Counted from the first letter of the stretch, positions 18,751 to 28,493 are shown. The stretch: DNA of 64,000 nucleotides from Pseudoalteromonas sp. NBT06-2 (GCF_002276045.1 NZ_NQMR01000019.1:1-64000), one strand, 5' to 3'. The notes: a model not told the origin generated them from the letters alone. Program-made: numbers and translations.

Positions 18751-19539
18751 ATGAGTGATGATTTAGCATATAAATGGGTATGGAATATACCCGAAATGCG
18801 AACTGTAAAACAACCTGAAGTCCTCAGTCCTGAAGAATTCTTGGACTTGATTGAGCGTCTTGATAATGAAAACGTTGATGCGCTGATTGCATTACGCAAC
18901 CAATGTATGATGCTCATGACTTATTTTTCTTGTTTCAGAGCTGTTGAAGTAAGTCAATGGAAGGTCAAAGAATGTCTCTCGCGCACTGGAACGATCTGCC
19001 AAATGACAAAACTACGCAAGGAAGCTACTAAAGGCAAATATCCGATAATAGCACCCGTGGTTGTGATCGAACAAAGAGAAATGCTAAATAAATGGCTTGA
19101 GGCCAGAGTAAAATATAATATTTGCACGGATAAGTCAGGGTCAAAAGATTACATGGGCTTAGATCCTGATAGCAATGTTTTTCTTAGTAACTGGCGTGGA
19201 ACTTGGCAAAATTTTTCTCTAACTCGCAAGATTAGTAAGGGGAAAGAGTATTTAGTTGCTACTGCCGTACAGAACTTACTAACCAAGCTTTATAAAGATT
19301 ATGGATTTCCTAGAACCAGTAGCCACGGTGGGCGGCACAGTTTTTCAAGATTTGCACAAAAGCTACTTGAGAAGAAAAACAATCCCGATGCAGAACGTAT
19401 ATTACAGAACTTATTACATCATCGTTCATCAGAATCAAAGCGTGACTATACAGATGTAAATTTTAATCATATTAGAGAGTGCGCTAAAAAAATAATGCCA
19501 AGACCTAAAAAACGAGGTCGCAAGCCTAACAAAACTTAA
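18751..19539 (+). CDS. Tyrosine recombinase/integrase (262 aa, catalytic-domain type)
   Basis: Contains the tyrosine-recombinase catalytic set: Arg63 in CFRAVEVSQW, candidate beta-hairpin Lys near 90-96, H192-G-G-R195, His224 in LLHHRSSESK, and the nucleophile Tyr233 in RDYTD with the usual nine-residue His-Tyr spacing. At 262 residues it lacks most of the N-terminal arm-binding/SAM-like domain of phage integrases, beginning only about 25 residues before the catalytic domain. The C-terminus is a basic tail (RPKKRGRKPNK). It is the first gene of a tight co-directional cluster and has a palindromic candidate core site directly upstream. It cuts and rejoins DNA at specific sites. It probably mobilises the 18.7-22.05 kb segment. 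Confidence 0.85.
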   Translation: MSDDLAYKWVWNIPEMRTVKQPEVLSPEEFLDLIERLDNENVDALIALRNQCMMLMTYFSCFRAVEVSQWKVKECLSRTGTICQMTKLRKEATKGKYPIIAPVVVIEQREMLNKWLEARVKYNICTDKSGSKDYMGLDPDSNVFLSNWRGTWQNFSLTRKISKGKEYLVATAVQNLLTKLYKDYGFPRTSSHGGRHSFSRFAQKLLEKKNNPDAERILQNLLHHRSSESKRDYTDVNFNHIRECAKKIMPRPKKRGRKPNKT

Positions 19540-19611
19540 TTGATTGGTACTAGTTCGTGTGACACTCCGTTACTTAAACTGACACTAACAATTAAGGAGA
19601 ATAAAAAAATA

Positions 19612-19947
19612 ATGAAGAAATTTAAGTTTATAAATAACCAGTCCAAGAAAGAGTTTTTAGCTTTACCAGATAAAATCCAAAAACGCTTTGCCAATGATTT
19701 GAATGCTATATGCCAAAACAAAGAGCCGTTTAGTAAATTTAAGCACTTAAAAGAGAGTGTAGGTATTGGCGCTGTTGAGCTGATAGAAAACGGCAGGCCA
19801 GCGTATAGAACAATCTATGTCGCTAAATTTGCTGACACTGTATTCATATTGCACTCGTTTACTAAGACAACAAATGGCGTTGATAAGCAAGCTATGGACA
19901 CTGCCAAGAAGCGCTACAAACTTATGCAAAAAGAAACCAAAAAATAA
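19612..19947 (+). CDS. Gp49/HigB-type (RelE/ParE superfamily) toxin (111 aa)
   Basis: KEFLALPDKIQKRFANDLNA, GIGAVELIENGRPAYRTIYV and AKFADTVFILHSFTKTTNGV are the hallmarks of phage-Gp49/HigB-like RelE-superfamily toxins. Their basic and aromatic residues bind the ribosome and cleave mRNA. The open frame extends to 19540, but AAGGAG lies about 12 bases before ATG 19612, and family members start MKKFxF. It precedes an XRE-type antitoxin gene, the reversed order typical of HigBA. It lies right after the integrase and probably stabilises the element by post-segregational killing (inference). Confidence 0.85.
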   Translation: MKKFKFINNQSKKEFLALPDKIQKRFANDLNAICQNKEPFSKFKHLKESVGIGAVELIENGRPAYRTIYVAKFADTVFILHSFTKTTNGVDKQAMDTAKKRYKLMQKETKK

Positions 19948-19950
19948 TTA

Positions 19951-19982
19951 TATCAACACTTGTATATATATCAGAGTTGATA
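19951..19982. promoter_or_regulatory. Inverted repeat between toxin and antitoxin genes
   Basis: TATCAAC (19951-19957) and GTTGATA (19976-19982) form a dyad centred in the 72-bp toxin-antitoxin gap. It may be an operator for the XRE antitoxin or part of an internal promoter. Direct proof is lacking. Confidence 0.4.
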
Positions 19983-20019
19983 TATTATGTTTATAAGTTA
20001 ATCAATAAGGTTTATAAAT

Positions 20020-20331
20020 ATGACTCTTGAATATAACAATATCTTTGAAGCAATCACAGAGGATAACGCGGAAGCGTCAGACCTTCAAACTCGCTCTGAT
20101 TTGATGATTGCTATACGTGACATTATTAAATCAAATAAATGGTCACAGGCGATTGCTGCGGAGCAAATGGGGCTAACTCAGCCGCGTGTCAGTGACTTAG
20201 TAAATGGTCGCATTGAAAAATTCAGCATCGATAAGCTAATGAATTGCTTATACCGCATAGGCTTTCGCTTTAAACCTTCCTTTGCTAATAACCAATTAAC
20301 TATGGCGGTTGAATCCGTCCAAGCCCAATAG
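20020..20331 (+). CDS. XRE/HigA-type antitoxin (103 aa)
   Basis: Helix-turn-helix in the middle: LMIAIRDIIKSNKWSQAIAA followed by EQMGLTQPRVSDLVNGRIEK, then FSIDKLMNCLYRIGFRFK, the signature of the HigA2-like antitoxin family that pairs with Gp49 toxins. It would neutralise the toxin and repress the operon by binding DNA. The 72-bp spacing from the toxin gene contains a dyad that could be its operator. The N-terminal 30 residues are acidic and may wrap the toxin. Confidence 0.85.
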   Translation: MTLEYNNIFEAITEDNAEASDLQTRSDLMIAIRDIIKSNKWSQAIAAEQMGLTQPRVSDLVNGRIEKFSIDKLMNCLYRIGFRFKPSFANNQLTMAVESVQAQ

Positions 20332-20363
20332 GAAAATTGGAATAACTGAATTAAGGAACAAAC

Positions 20364-20552
20364 ATGGCCGATAATACCGAATTTTGCGATCAGATAGGTG
20401 CTGCATTAGCCGAGCTTGGAACCAGTGAAGTTTTATCGTGCATGGCAAGAACGATGGCTGTTATTGCGCAAAAACAAGGTTCAGATATAGAGTTCAATTG
20501 TGATTTGGCTGTTGTCTCTGTTGAGCGTAAGCTCATTAAATTAAACGGATAG
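20364..20552 (+). CDS. Small hypothetical protein (62 aa), element cargo
   Basis: MADNTEFCDQIGAALAELGT is an acidic helix, followed by MARTMAVIAQKQGSDIEFNC and a short strand. No family is recognised. AAGGAAC precedes the ATG at good spacing and it begins 32 bases after the antitoxin gene, so it probably belongs to the same transcript. Soluble, no signal peptide. Confidence 0.5.
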   Translation: MADNTEFCDQIGAALAELGTSEVLSCMARTMAVIAQKQGSDIEFNCDLAVVSVERKLIKLNG

Positions 20553-20561
20553 GAAAAAATA

Positions 20562-20786
20562 ATGTCGTTAACTAAAAGATTATTAAATGCAAAATATGCA
20601 CTATCACTATCACTATCATTATTTGGATTTTTTTCAGCTTACTTATTGAACAAAAATATTGATTGGTTTTATTCATTATCAATCATATATCAAGGCGTTA
20701 TTGTTACATTATTGGTAGTAATTGGATTTGCTTTAATTTGGAAAGATAGAACCCAAGAAACTTGTAAAGGAAACAAGAAACTATGA
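20562..20786 (+). CDS. Small membrane protein (74 aa), element cargo
   Basis: Two membrane helices: YALSLSLSLFGFFSAYLLNK and IIYQGVIVTLLVVIGFALIW, with a short basic N-terminus and a polar C-terminus, so both ends probably face the cytoplasm. It starts nine bases after the previous gene and its stop overlaps the next start in an ATGA junction, a sign of coupled translation. Family unknown. Confidence 0.55.
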   Translation: MSLTKRLLNAKYALSLSLSLFGFFSAYLLNKNIDWFYSLSIIYQGVIVTLLVVIGFALIWKDRTQETCKGNKKL

Positions 20787-21019
20787 AAGAATTGGTAATG
20801 GTAAAAATTGCCTTGGCTCTATTATTTGTAGGGCTTTTAGTAATGATGAATGGGTCAATGGATTTGGCGTTTTCTCAAGGTTTTTCGGTAAGTAACGCCA
20901 ATTATATTCCACCTGAGTTTTTTAAAGGTGTAGCAACTATATCTATGGGTCTAATAATCGCTGTTACAGGTATAACTGTTTATATCTTTAGTCGGTTATT
21001 CAGAACCTCAAGTAAATAA
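20783..21019 (+). CDS. Small membrane protein (78 aa), coupled to the preceding gene
   Basis: Two hydrophobic helices, MVKIALALLFVGLLVMMNGS and FKGVATISMGLIIAVTGITV, are separated by a ~25-residue extracytoplasmic loop, with a basic tail (SRLFRTSSK). It overlaps the 74-aa gene by four bases (ATGA), which suggests a stoichiometric pair. GGAAAC precedes the start. Unknown family; together with its neighbour it could form a membrane effector or sensor complex, which is speculation. Confidence 0.55.
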   Translation: MKELVMVKIALALLFVGLLVMMNGSMDLAFSQGFSVSNANYIPPEFFKGVATISMGLIIAVTGITVYIFSRLFRTSSK

Positions 21020-21038
21020 CCTGGTATTGGAAAAAATC

Positions 21039-21506
21039 ATGGTAGATAACTTTATTCGAGCAATAAATAGATTTTGGGATAACGTGGGTTCTGTTATGCG
21101 AAATCATAATCAAAATGAAATGATTTTCTTTAGTACCATACATTTCATAAGAAAAAGTATAGAAGCTCAAGAAACCAACTGGCGTTTTACCGCTAGTGCT
21201 ATATCTACTATTCGGGGATTAGATAAGTGGGGTTTTCAAAGCTATTTATTTAAGAATAATAAGCATCCTAGCATTCGTATTTACGTAGAGTATTTAATGT
21301 CAAATACTTCGCATTTTTCAGGTGTTGATAATGGTACTTCAGATGATCCAGTTAATTACGATTGTTTCAAAGTCAAAAAACTAATTAGACTAATGGATAA
21401 TTTAATAGATGAAACACCAGGTGCGATAAAAGAAAATGTTCAAGAGTTTATCAAACTACTAGAAATCTCAGAGCAAAAAATAAAGGAAGTACCATTTAGA
21501 GCTTAA
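21039..21506 (+). CDS. Hypothetical helical protein (155 aa), element cargo
   Basis: MVDNFIRAINRFWDNVGSVM starts a mostly helical soluble protein with FFSTIHFIRKSIEAQETNWR and LIRLMDNLIDETPGAIKENV. The frame is open from a TTG at 21027, but GGA eight bases upstream supports ATG 21039. I recognise no family or catalytic motif. It follows the two small membrane-protein genes by 19 bases and precedes another protein of similar size, so all are likely one operon. Confidence 0.5.
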   Translation: MVDNFIRAINRFWDNVGSVMRNHNQNEMIFFSTIHFIRKSIEAQETNWRFTASAISTIRGLDKWGFQSYLFKNNKHPSIRIYVEYLMSNTSHFSGVDNGTSDDPVNYDCFKVKKLIRLMDNLIDETPGAIKENVQEFIKLLEISEQKIKEVPFRA

Positions 21507-21537
21507 TGAACGAAACAAAAACATAAGGGAAAATTTC

Positions 21538-22017
21538 ATGTTTTTTGAAAAAACTATTAGTAAGATTTTAAAAAGAAATCAGATTCGGGCTAACGAAGAC
21601 TTAATTGAGCAGCTAAGAAGTGTTTATTACTTATATAGGGTGGGTAATCAACACTCATTAGTAAATATTGACTTAATTAAAGAAGCTTTATCACTATTTC
21701 AATCTCTTAATTCTCATTTGGATGTATTAAAAGACAACTATGAATTCAGCCGTCGGCTTATCGAACAAGGACCGGTAGAGGGGAGTACAGGAGAAATTAT
21801 ACGCCCTATAGAAGAGCTTATATTTAATACCTTGAAATGGTTAAATGAACAAGAAAAGCTTAATGCTAGCCAAGCTGAAAATATATTACATAATTTATAT
21901 TACATTATAGAACTTCACTCATTTGATAAAAGTGCTGAACCAATTTTTCAACAGGTTGAAAATTTTTGTCAAAAAGTTACAAGCCAGGGAATTCTAAAAG
22001 CGGCTAATTTTAAATAG
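21538..22017 (+). CDS. Hypothetical helical protein (159 aa), last cargo gene
   Basis: Predicted helices in KTISKILKRNQIRANEDLIE and LNASQAENILHNLYYIIELH, with a conserved-looking loop LIEQGPVEGSTGEIIRPIEE in the middle. No motif is recognised. AAGGGAAAATTTC precedes the ATG. Its stop lies only four bases before the right-hand candidate core site, so it marks the end of the element. Confidence 0.5.
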   Translation: MFFEKTISKILKRNQIRANEDLIEQLRSVYYLYRVGNQHSLVNIDLIKEALSLFQSLNSHLDVLKDNYEFSRRLIEQGPVEGSTGEIIRPIEELIFNTLKWLNEQEKLNASQAENILHNLYYIIELHSFDKSAEPIFQQVENFCQKVTSQGILKAANFK

Positions 22018-22021
22018 TTAA

Positions 22022-22048
22022 ATATAGGAAACCATAGGTTTGTAATAT
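22022..22048. other. Candidate recombination core site, right end of element
   Basis: ATATAGGAAAC-CATAG-GTTTGTAATAT repeats the left arm of the 18719 site exactly (12 identical bases with the next C) and has a weaker right arm (8 of 11 pairs). The spacer is five bases here and four in the left site. It falls between the last cargo gene and the ahpF terminator. Confidence 0.45.
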
Positions 22049-22087
22049 CTAAGTTGGGCATATACAGTAAGCCGAAATGGGAAATCA

Positions 22088-22116
22088 CTAAGCTAATCAA
22101 ACTGTAATTAGCTTAG
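22088..22116 (-). terminator. Terminator hairpin downstream of ahpF
   Basis: CTAAGCTAAT and ATTAGCTTAG form a perfect 10-bp stem with a nine-base loop, 13 bases past the ahpF stop on the minus strand. Confidence 0.7.
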
Positions 22117-22129
22117 ATGCGTAGTACTT

Positions 22130-23695
22130 TTAGCTTTCTCTTATAATGTAATCGAATGCTGAAAGTGATGCTTTTGCGCCTTCACCCATGGCAATGACAA
22201 TTTGTTTATATGGTACAGTTGAAACATCGCCAGCGGCAAATATACCTGGTTCTGTTGTATGACACTTTTCGTCAATAATCACTTCACCATGTTTAGTTCG
22301 CTCAACAACACCGTTTAAAAACTCACTGTTTGGTATTAAACCTATTTGTACAAATATACCTGCTAGTTCTTGTCGTTTAAGCTCACCTGTTATTCTATCT
22401 TCATAATCAATCGCTGCGACTTTACCCTTTACTGCTACCACTTCTTTTGTGGCAGCATTTTTTATAATCGTAATTTTTTCGTGCGCCATGGCTTTTTCTA
22501 CCAGCACTTTATCGGCTTTTAGCTCAGGTAAAAATTCCAATACAGTCACATGGTTTACCATACCCGCTAAATCAAGTGCGGCTTCTATTCCTGAGTTACC
22601 ACCACCGACAACTGCTACATCTTTACCTTTAAAAAATGGACCATCACAGTGAGGGCAGTAAGCGACACCTGACCCTATGTTTTCTCTCTCACCTGGTACT
22701 CCTAGCTCACGCCATTTTGCACCTGTGGCAACAATCACTGTTTTAGTTTCTATTATTTCTCCGCTTGAAAGGTGAAGTTTTTTTGGTGCATTTGTAATAT
22801 CGACATCTTTTTCAATTTTATCTACACGTAAAAATTCTTTAATCGTAATATCATAATCATTTAAGTGTGCTTGCATATTACCTGTTAGTTCAGTGCCTGT
22901 CGTTTTTGGTACAGAGATCAGGTTTTCAATGCCAACGGTATCTTTTACTTGGCCACCAATACGATCGGCAATCATAGTAACATTTAAACCTTTTCGTGCA
23001 GCATAAATTGCAGCCGCAACACCAGCAGGGCCGGCGCCTATCACTGTGACGTCTTGAAGTGGTAGTTGTTCTGTTTTTTTACTTTCTAGGATATAAGGAA
23101 AGCGTTTGGTCAGCTTATCAATTAACTGAGCAGTATCTATTTTACCATTTGCAAATAATTCACCGTTTAAATAAACGCTAGGCACACCTTGAATATTACG
23201 TTCATCGATTAACTCTTTAAATAAGCCGCCATCTATCATTTCACTGCTGATGGTATTATTTAGTAATGCAAACTGATTGAGTGATTGCACAACATCAGGG
23301 CAGTTATGACAGCTTAAGGATATAAATACTTCAAAATGCAATTTATCAGAAATATTTTTAACCATATTTGTTAGGGTTTTATCTAGTTTTAGCTCTGTGC
23401 CAGACGATTGTAAAATGGCTAAAATAAGCGAATTAAATTCGTGTCCACTGGGGATACCTGAAAAATGAATACCATTATTCTTACCTTCAACTTCTAAATA
23501 AAAGGTTATTGGACTACGTAAATTATCATCACGTTCTACTAATGATAAGTTATCTGAAACAGACGTTATCTGTGATAAAAAATCTTTTAATTCTTGTCGT
23601 TTAGTGTGTTCACCAGTTTGTAAAACTAGTGACACCTTGTTAGTCATATTTTGGGTATAACTTTTTAATGCGTTTAAAATATCGTTACTTAACAT
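22130..23695 (-). CDS. ahpF: Alkyl hydroperoxide reductase subunit F (521 aa)
   Basis: Full-length AhpF. It has an N-terminal tandem thioredoxin-like domain with the redox pair C129-H-N-C132, and an FAD-binding motif [11 protein letters not shown] near 219-229. The NADH-binding motif is [12 protein letters not shown], and the catalytic CPHC is at 347-350. It passes electrons from NADH to AhpC, which reduces hydrogen peroxide and organic peroxides in the cytoplasm. It follows ahpC on the same strand, with a hairpin in the 123-bp gap that may lower its expression relative to ahpC. Normally under OxyR control; an OxyR gene lies at 40152. The length matches the family. Confidence 0.95.
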   Translation of the reverse strand: MLSNDILNALKSYTQNMTNKVSLVLQTGEHTKRQELKDFLSQITSVSDNLSLVERDDNLRSPITFYLEVEGKNNGIHFSGIPSGHEFNSLILAILQSSGTELKLDKTLTNMVKNISDKLHFEVFISLSCHNCPDVVQSLNQFALLNNTISSEMIDGGLFKELIDERNIQGVPSVYLNGELFANGKIDTAQLIDKLTKRFPYILESKKTEQLPLQDVTVIGAGPAGVAAAIYAARKGLNVTMIADRIGGQVKDTVGIENLISVPKTTGTELTGNMQAHLNDYDITIKEFLRVDKIEKDVDITNAPKKLHLSSGEIIETKTVIVATGAKWRELGVPGERENIGSGVAYCPHCDGPFFKGKDVAVVGGGNSGIEAALDLAGMVNHVTVLEFLPELKADKVLVEKAMAHEKITIIKNAATKEVVAVKGKVAAIDYEDRITGELKRQELAGIFVQIGLIPNSEFLNGVVERTKHGEVIIDEKCHTTEPGIFAAGDVSTVPYKQIVIAMGEGAKASLSAFDYIIRES

Positions 23696-23776
23696 AGGGG
23701 CAACCTTATAACTGAATTCAGTGTTTTAACTTATAAATACAGTGAATTTAACTAGTGAATTTGATTAAAAAATTAA

Positions 23777-23801
23777 GGCGGAAGTTTTAAGTTATTCCGC
23801 C
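23777..23801 (-). terminator. Hairpin between ahpC and ahpF
   Basis: On the minus strand GGCGGAA ... TTCCGCC forms a 7-bp GC-rich stem followed by TTAATTTTTT. It reads as a partial terminator, consistent with AhpC being needed in excess over AhpF (inference). Confidence 0.65.
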
Positions 23802-23818
23802 ATTTTATTTAGCTGTTG

Positions 23819-24382
23819 TTAGATTTTGCCAACTAAATCTAGGCTAGGCGTTAATGTTGCTTCGCCTTGTTCCCAAGCTGCAGGGCATACTTCACCGTCA
23901 TTATCACGAACATATTGCGCAGCTTTTACATTACGAACCATGTCTTTTGCACTTCTGCCAATGCCACCAGCATGAATATGAGCAACTTGAATTACGCCAT
24001 CAGGATCTGCTAAGAATGTACCGCGATGTGCCATATGGTCTTCTTCAATCATCACATCAAAACCGCGAGTAATATGTCCTGTTTGGTCGCCAATCATAGG
24101 AAATTTAATTTTACCAATGGCATCTGACGAGTCATGCCATGCTTTATGTGAAAAGTGGGTATCTGTTGATACTGCATAAACTTCAACACCTAATTCTTGT
24201 AACGTTTGATATTGATTTGCCATATCTTCTAACTCTGTTGGACATACAAATGTGAAATCAGCTGGGTAGAATAAAAAGATGGACCACTTACCTTTCACGC
24301 TATCAGTTGTTACTTCAACAAATTCGCCATTGTGAAATGCTTGAGCTTTAAATTCTGGGATAGTTTTGCCTATTTGAGCCAT
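23819..24382 (-). CDS. ahpC: Alkyl hydroperoxide reductase subunit C, typical 2-Cys peroxiredoxin (187 aa)
   Basis: Peroxidatic Cys47 in [13 protein letters not shown] and resolving Cys166 in GEVCPAAW, with the usual 187-residue length. Cys47 attacks peroxides and forms a disulfide with Cys166 of the partner subunit, which AhpF then reduces. AGGAAC precedes the ATG. It is transcribed divergently from katA across a 234-bp region, the expected place for an OxyR-type operator; I could not point to a site with confidence. Confidence 0.97.
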   Translation of the reverse strand: MAQIGKTIPEFKAQAFHNGEFVEVTTDSVKGKWSIFLFYPADFTFVCPTELEDMANQYQTLQELGVEVYAVSTDTHFSHKAWHDSSDAIGKIKFPMIGDQTGHITRGFDVMIEEDHMAHRGTFLADPDGVIQVAHIHAGGIGRSAKDMVRNVKAAQYVRDNDGEVCPAAWEQGEATLTPSLDLVGKI

Positions 24383-24616
24383 GGGGTGTTCCTCTTTATT
24401 TAAATGTAAAATTTTTTTCGTTTTTTAAAAAGCATGTTTGCTTTCGATGGATGTATACTAGATTTAATGAAGAAATTAATAAATTTGATTAAACTGATAT
24501 TAATATTCTAAAAAACTGAACGACTAATTAATCGTAATGCTGAATGAATAAATATGAACTAGAATTAATTCTCGCTGATTTACTAAACTGTCACTACAAA
24601 TTTGAGGTTAAGGCAT

Positions 24617-26050
24617 ATGTCAAATAAAAAATTAACAACCGAGGTGGGCTGCCCTGTGGCAGATAATCAAAATGTTATGACAGCAGGGAAGCGAGGGCCA
24701 CAGCTTTTACAAGATGTATGGTTTTTAGAAAAATTGGCACATTTTGATCGTGAAGTGATACCTGAAAGGCGTATGCACGCTAAAGGTTCAGGTGCATTTG
24801 GTAAATTTACTGTTACTCACGATATTACAAAATATACCCGCGCCAAAATTTTTTCAGAAGTAGGAAAAGAAACAGAGTTATTCACTCGTTTTACTACGGT
24901 TGCAGGTGAAAGAGGAGCAGCAGATGCTGAGCGAGATATTCGTGGTTTTGCTGTTAAGTTTTATACAGAAGAAGGTAATTGGGATTTGGTTGGTAATAAC
25001 ACTCCAGTGTTTTTTTTAAGAGATCCTTTGAAATTTCCTGATTTGAATCATGCGGTAAAACGAGACCCTAAAACGAATATGCGCAGTGCTACTAATAATT
25101 GGGATTTTTGGACCTCTTTACCTGAGGCCTTGCATCAGATCACGATTGTTATGAGCGATCGGGGTATTCCTGCAACTTATCGTCACATGCATGGTTTTGG
25201 CAGTCATACTTTTAGTTTTATCAATGCTGATAACAAACGGTTTTGGGTTAAATTTCACTTGAAATCTCAGCAAGGGGTTAAAAACTTAACGGATGCAGAG
25301 GCTGAAATAATTGTAGGTAAAGACAGAGAAAGCCATCAAAAAGATTTATTTGAAGCGATAGAAAATAATGACTATCCAAAGTGGGCATTAAAAATTCAAA
25401 TTATGTCTGAAGCCGATGCAAATAAAGTAAGTTACAACCCCTTTGATTTAACTAAAATATGGCCACATAAAGATTACCCTTTAATTGATGTGGGTGTAAT
25501 GGAGTTAAACCGTAATCCAGAGAACTTCTTTGCAGATGTTGAGCAGTCGGCCTTTAATCCCGCAAGTGTGGTACCCGGTATTAGCTTTTCACCAGATAAA
25601 ATGCTCCAAGGACGATTATTTTCATATGGCGATGCACAGCGTTATCGTTTAGGTGTCAATCATAATCATATTCCTGTAAATGCGCCGCGATGTCCGGTTA
25701 ATAGTTACCATAGAGATGGACAAATGAGAACTGATGGCAATCAAGGAGCCAAAATCGGTTATGAGCCTAATAATAAAGGGCAGTGGGTAGAGCAGCCTGA
25801 CTTTTCTGAGCCACCATTAGATTTACAAGGTTATGCGGATCATTGGGATCATAGAGAAGATGATGATTATTTTTCTCAAGCAGGTGATTTGTTTAGACTA
25901 ATGACCCCAAAGCAACAACAAGCGCTATTTGATAATACGGCTGGTTCAATGGCAAGTGTATCAGATGAAATAAAGCTAAGGCATATTAAACATTGTACAG
26001 CGGCTGATGCGAATTATGGTGCAGGAATAAGCGCTGCGCTAAATTTATAA
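24617..26050 (+). CDS. katA: Monofunctional haem catalase, small-subunit type (477 aa)
   Basis: The catalytic distal region [20 protein letters not shown] (active His in MHAKG), [20 protein letters not shown] with the catalytic Asn, and the proximal haem ligand region [20 protein letters not shown] (Tyr in YGDAQRYR) are all intact. Size is that of clade-3 catalases. The frame is open to a TTG at 24602, but AAGG before CATATG supports ATG 24617. It dismutates hydrogen peroxide in the cytoplasm and completes the AhpCF peroxide-defence cluster. A bidirectional terminator follows. Confidence 0.95.
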   Translation: MSNKKLTTEVGCPVADNQNVMTAGKRGPQLLQDVWFLEKLAHFDREVIPERRMHAKGSGAFGKFTVTHDITKYTRAKIFSEVGKETELFTRFTTVAGERGAADAERDIRGFAVKFYTEEGNWDLVGNNTPVFFLRDPLKFPDLNHAVKRDPKTNMRSATNNWDFWTSLPEALHQITIVMSDRGIPATYRHMHGFGSHTFSFINADNKRFWVKFHLKSQQGVKNLTDAEAEIIVGKDRESHQKDLFEAIENNDYPKWALKIQIMSEADANKVSYNPFDLTKIWPHKDYPLIDVGVMELNRNPENFFADVEQSAFNPASVVPGISFSPDKMLQGRLFSYGDAQRYRLGVNHNHIPVNAPRCPVNSYHRDGQMRTDGNQGAKIGYEPNNKGQWVEQPDFSEPPLDLQGYADHWDHREDDDYFSQAGDLFRLMTPKQQQALFDNTAGSMASVSDEIKLRHIKHCTAADANYGAGISAALNL

Positions 26051-26061
26051 AATTACTGAAA

Positions 26062-26107
26062 AAATCAGAAGCGAGTTTGCTCAATGTTTTATACTCGCTT
26101 TTGATTT
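26062..26107. terminator. Bidirectional terminator between katA and the TonB receptor pseudogene
   Basis: AAATCAGAAGCGAGT (26062-26076) pairs with ACTCGCTTTTGATTT (26093-26107), one mismatch, with A and T tracts on the two sides, so it can serve the convergent genes on both strands. Confidence 0.8.
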
Positions 26108-26141
26108 AATTTAGTCTAAAGTAATTTACTGTTGGTTTTTA

Positions 26142-28493
26142 TTAGAGCTGTCCTGTTAGCGTGATTGAAAATCTAGGGGCGCGTTCATTTTTTCTTTGCT
26201 CTTGTCTTAAAAAATCACTTTGCGTAAACAGCTCGGTATGGCGAGTTTTATTTACTGTGTATTTATCATGAAGTAAATTATCCCCTTTAAGTCTCACTTT
26301 AAGGTTTTTAGTTACTTGATAATCAATAAAAGCATTTGCAGACATTTTTGTATCTACATTGCCTTGATAATCATAATAATAAAATTCATAGTGGCTTTTA
26401 TCTTCTAAAGTTAAGCTCAACGAAAGCCCAGGTAGAATCTCATTTTGGTTTATTTTTATATTCCATTCATTTTGACTCACTCTTTCAATTGGTGACTTTT
26501 CTCCAGTGAAAGGATGGATCACTTCGCTGTCTCGCCACGTATAATTGGCACTAATTAAAGTATTATTGAATCCGATAGCTTCTAAACCAAAGTGAGTATC
26601 TAATTTAACGCCATATTCTTTAGCACTATCAATATTGCCATTTCCAGAGCGTTTAGTTAACAGTACTTCGTTAATTAAATCGCTGATTTTATGGTAATAA
26701 GGCGTTAATGTAAGACTGCCATTGGTTTGTTGCCATTGTTTTTCTAAACCCACTGAATATTTATCTCGTACTTCCGGTTTTAAATCTGGGTTTGTTTCTT
26801 CTAGCCTATTTTCATAGCTATCAAACCAAGGCACAAAACTTTTAAGATCAAGTTGGCTAACAGTACGTTGGTAATTAAAACGCATTTGATAAATATCATT
26901 TAAATCATATCTTATATTTAAACGTGGTTTGAGATAAGAAAATGTACGAGAGACATCATTTTGTGCATTTTGTAATGTATCAGTTATTAATGATAAATCT
27001 GTTTTTACATCTATCGTGGAGCGTTCATAAATTAATGATGATTGCAGGTTTAGTGTTGAAGAAATTGCAAAATTATAATTACTAAAAGCTTCATAGCGTG
27101 TTTCTTTAATATCATTGAGTTCAGTAGAGTGATAAGGTGAATTTGATTGACTGATAAACTGTAATTTTTCATCAAGTTGATTTATTGCTCCTTCGATACC
27201 AGAATCAAAAGTATGTTGAGGAGTTAATTTATATCGCCAGTTTGTACGCAATACATTTTCTTTTGAAGTATATTTTCGAGGCAACTGATAGTCAGGTTGA
27301 AGTACATCACCATTTAGAGAGGCGCTATGCCAAATTTTATCGTCAGAGTCTAATTTATTGCTAATAAACAGTAGCTTTAATTGATTGTCATCATTGACTG
27401 CATAGGTAATATCTCCGCTGATCTCCCATTTATTTCTGGCCCAATCATAAAGTAGCGCTTTATTTTCTTGAGAGTTAGTTATTAGGTATTCACTATCATT
27501 AATGATAGTTGCATCAACATAAATCTTCTCGTAAAGGGCATTGAGTTGCATAGCGGTTTTATCAGAATATATACCCAAGCCACTTCAAGATGTGAGGTTC
27601 AGGACTGCTGAGCAATTCATGATCTAGGCGCATCTTTGCATTAATGGTTACTCCCTTAAAAAAAGATGGACCGGCAATATGCTCCTGCATTGCTCTAGTA
27701 CCTACATCCATGCAGGCAACAACGAGCATGATTTGCTCAGAAGTCCCTGTAAGGTTGGTTTATAAATACTTTATGCAGCGTTATTGATTTTGAAAAGGGA
27801 ATAACCATGTTCTTCAATCAATGCCTTGCCTAAAGCATTTCTAATTCCAACTGAATCCTGCATCTTGAAGTGGTTTGGGTATAAATATTCTAACTTGGTT
27901 GATAACTGGATTTCTTTGTATAAGTTCTCACGTATACGCGTATTGGTTTGTGTATGAGTTTGCTCTGGGGAAATAAATTGTTCAGATGAACTGAGCTCAG
28001 TTGGATTAACAGTGTGACTTAAGCCATTATTTTGTACATCTAAGTCAGATCTGGCACCACGAATAAGTTCAATATAATCAATATCTTTAGCCTGAATATT
28101 GTCAAGTTCGTTGGCGATATTATTTTCTTTACCCGACATGCGTTTACTGTTAATTAAAATTTGATCACCGACAGAGCCAAATCCTCGATTTTGTGACGTA
28201 TTGTTCATTGAGTTTAATAAACGGTTAGCGCCCGGTGTTTTTTCTAAAATGTCGTATAAGGTTTGCGGCTCAAACGCCATGAAAAAACTAGTATCATATT
28301 TATCGATATTTGAAGTATTAGTCGTGGATTCACTGGCACAGCTAGCATTTGAAAATCCGAGTAAAAGGGGACCTGTGCCTAGTAAAAAACAAGATAAAAT
28401 AGCTTTACGTATCGTCGCGTATTTAAAAAAACGATATAGTTTCGTCTTAATGTGCAAAGGATTTGAAAAATTATATGCGTATAAAACCAACAC
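26142..28493 (-). pseudogene. TonB-dependent receptor, interrupted by a short TIR element
   Basis: The right part (27884-28493) encodes a signal-like hydrophobic N-terminus and a plug domain (MAFEPQTLYDILEKTPGANR, VGDQILINSKRMSGKENNIA, DIDYIELIRGARSDLDVQNN). The left part (26142-27569) encodes the barrel, with YRFNYQR-like and RYDLNDIYQMRFNYQRTVSQ strands, ending RAPRFSITLTGQL. A 314-bp element sits between them. Removing it together with one copy of the flanking TATT restores KLEY-SDKTAM in frame, so the gene was intact until recently. The start is unclear: the longest frame overlaps the divergent response-regulator gene. Such receptors import siderophores or other ligands across the outer membrane. 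The substrate is unknown. Confidence 0.85.
27570..27883 (+). mobile_element. Short TIR element copy 7 (314-bp form) inside a TonB receptor gene
   Basis: Complete long form. It is flanked on both sides by TATT (read on the minus strand: GAATATT|element|TATTCTG). Precise removal with one TATT restores the reading frame, the only copy in the window where a target duplication is convincing. Confidence 0.95.

Noticed and set aside
18751..22048. Integron cassette array (small unknown genes plus toxin-antitoxin after an integrase)
   Set aside because: The integrase is not of the IntI type, genes are tightly spaced in operon style, and no attC-like sites are seen between them.
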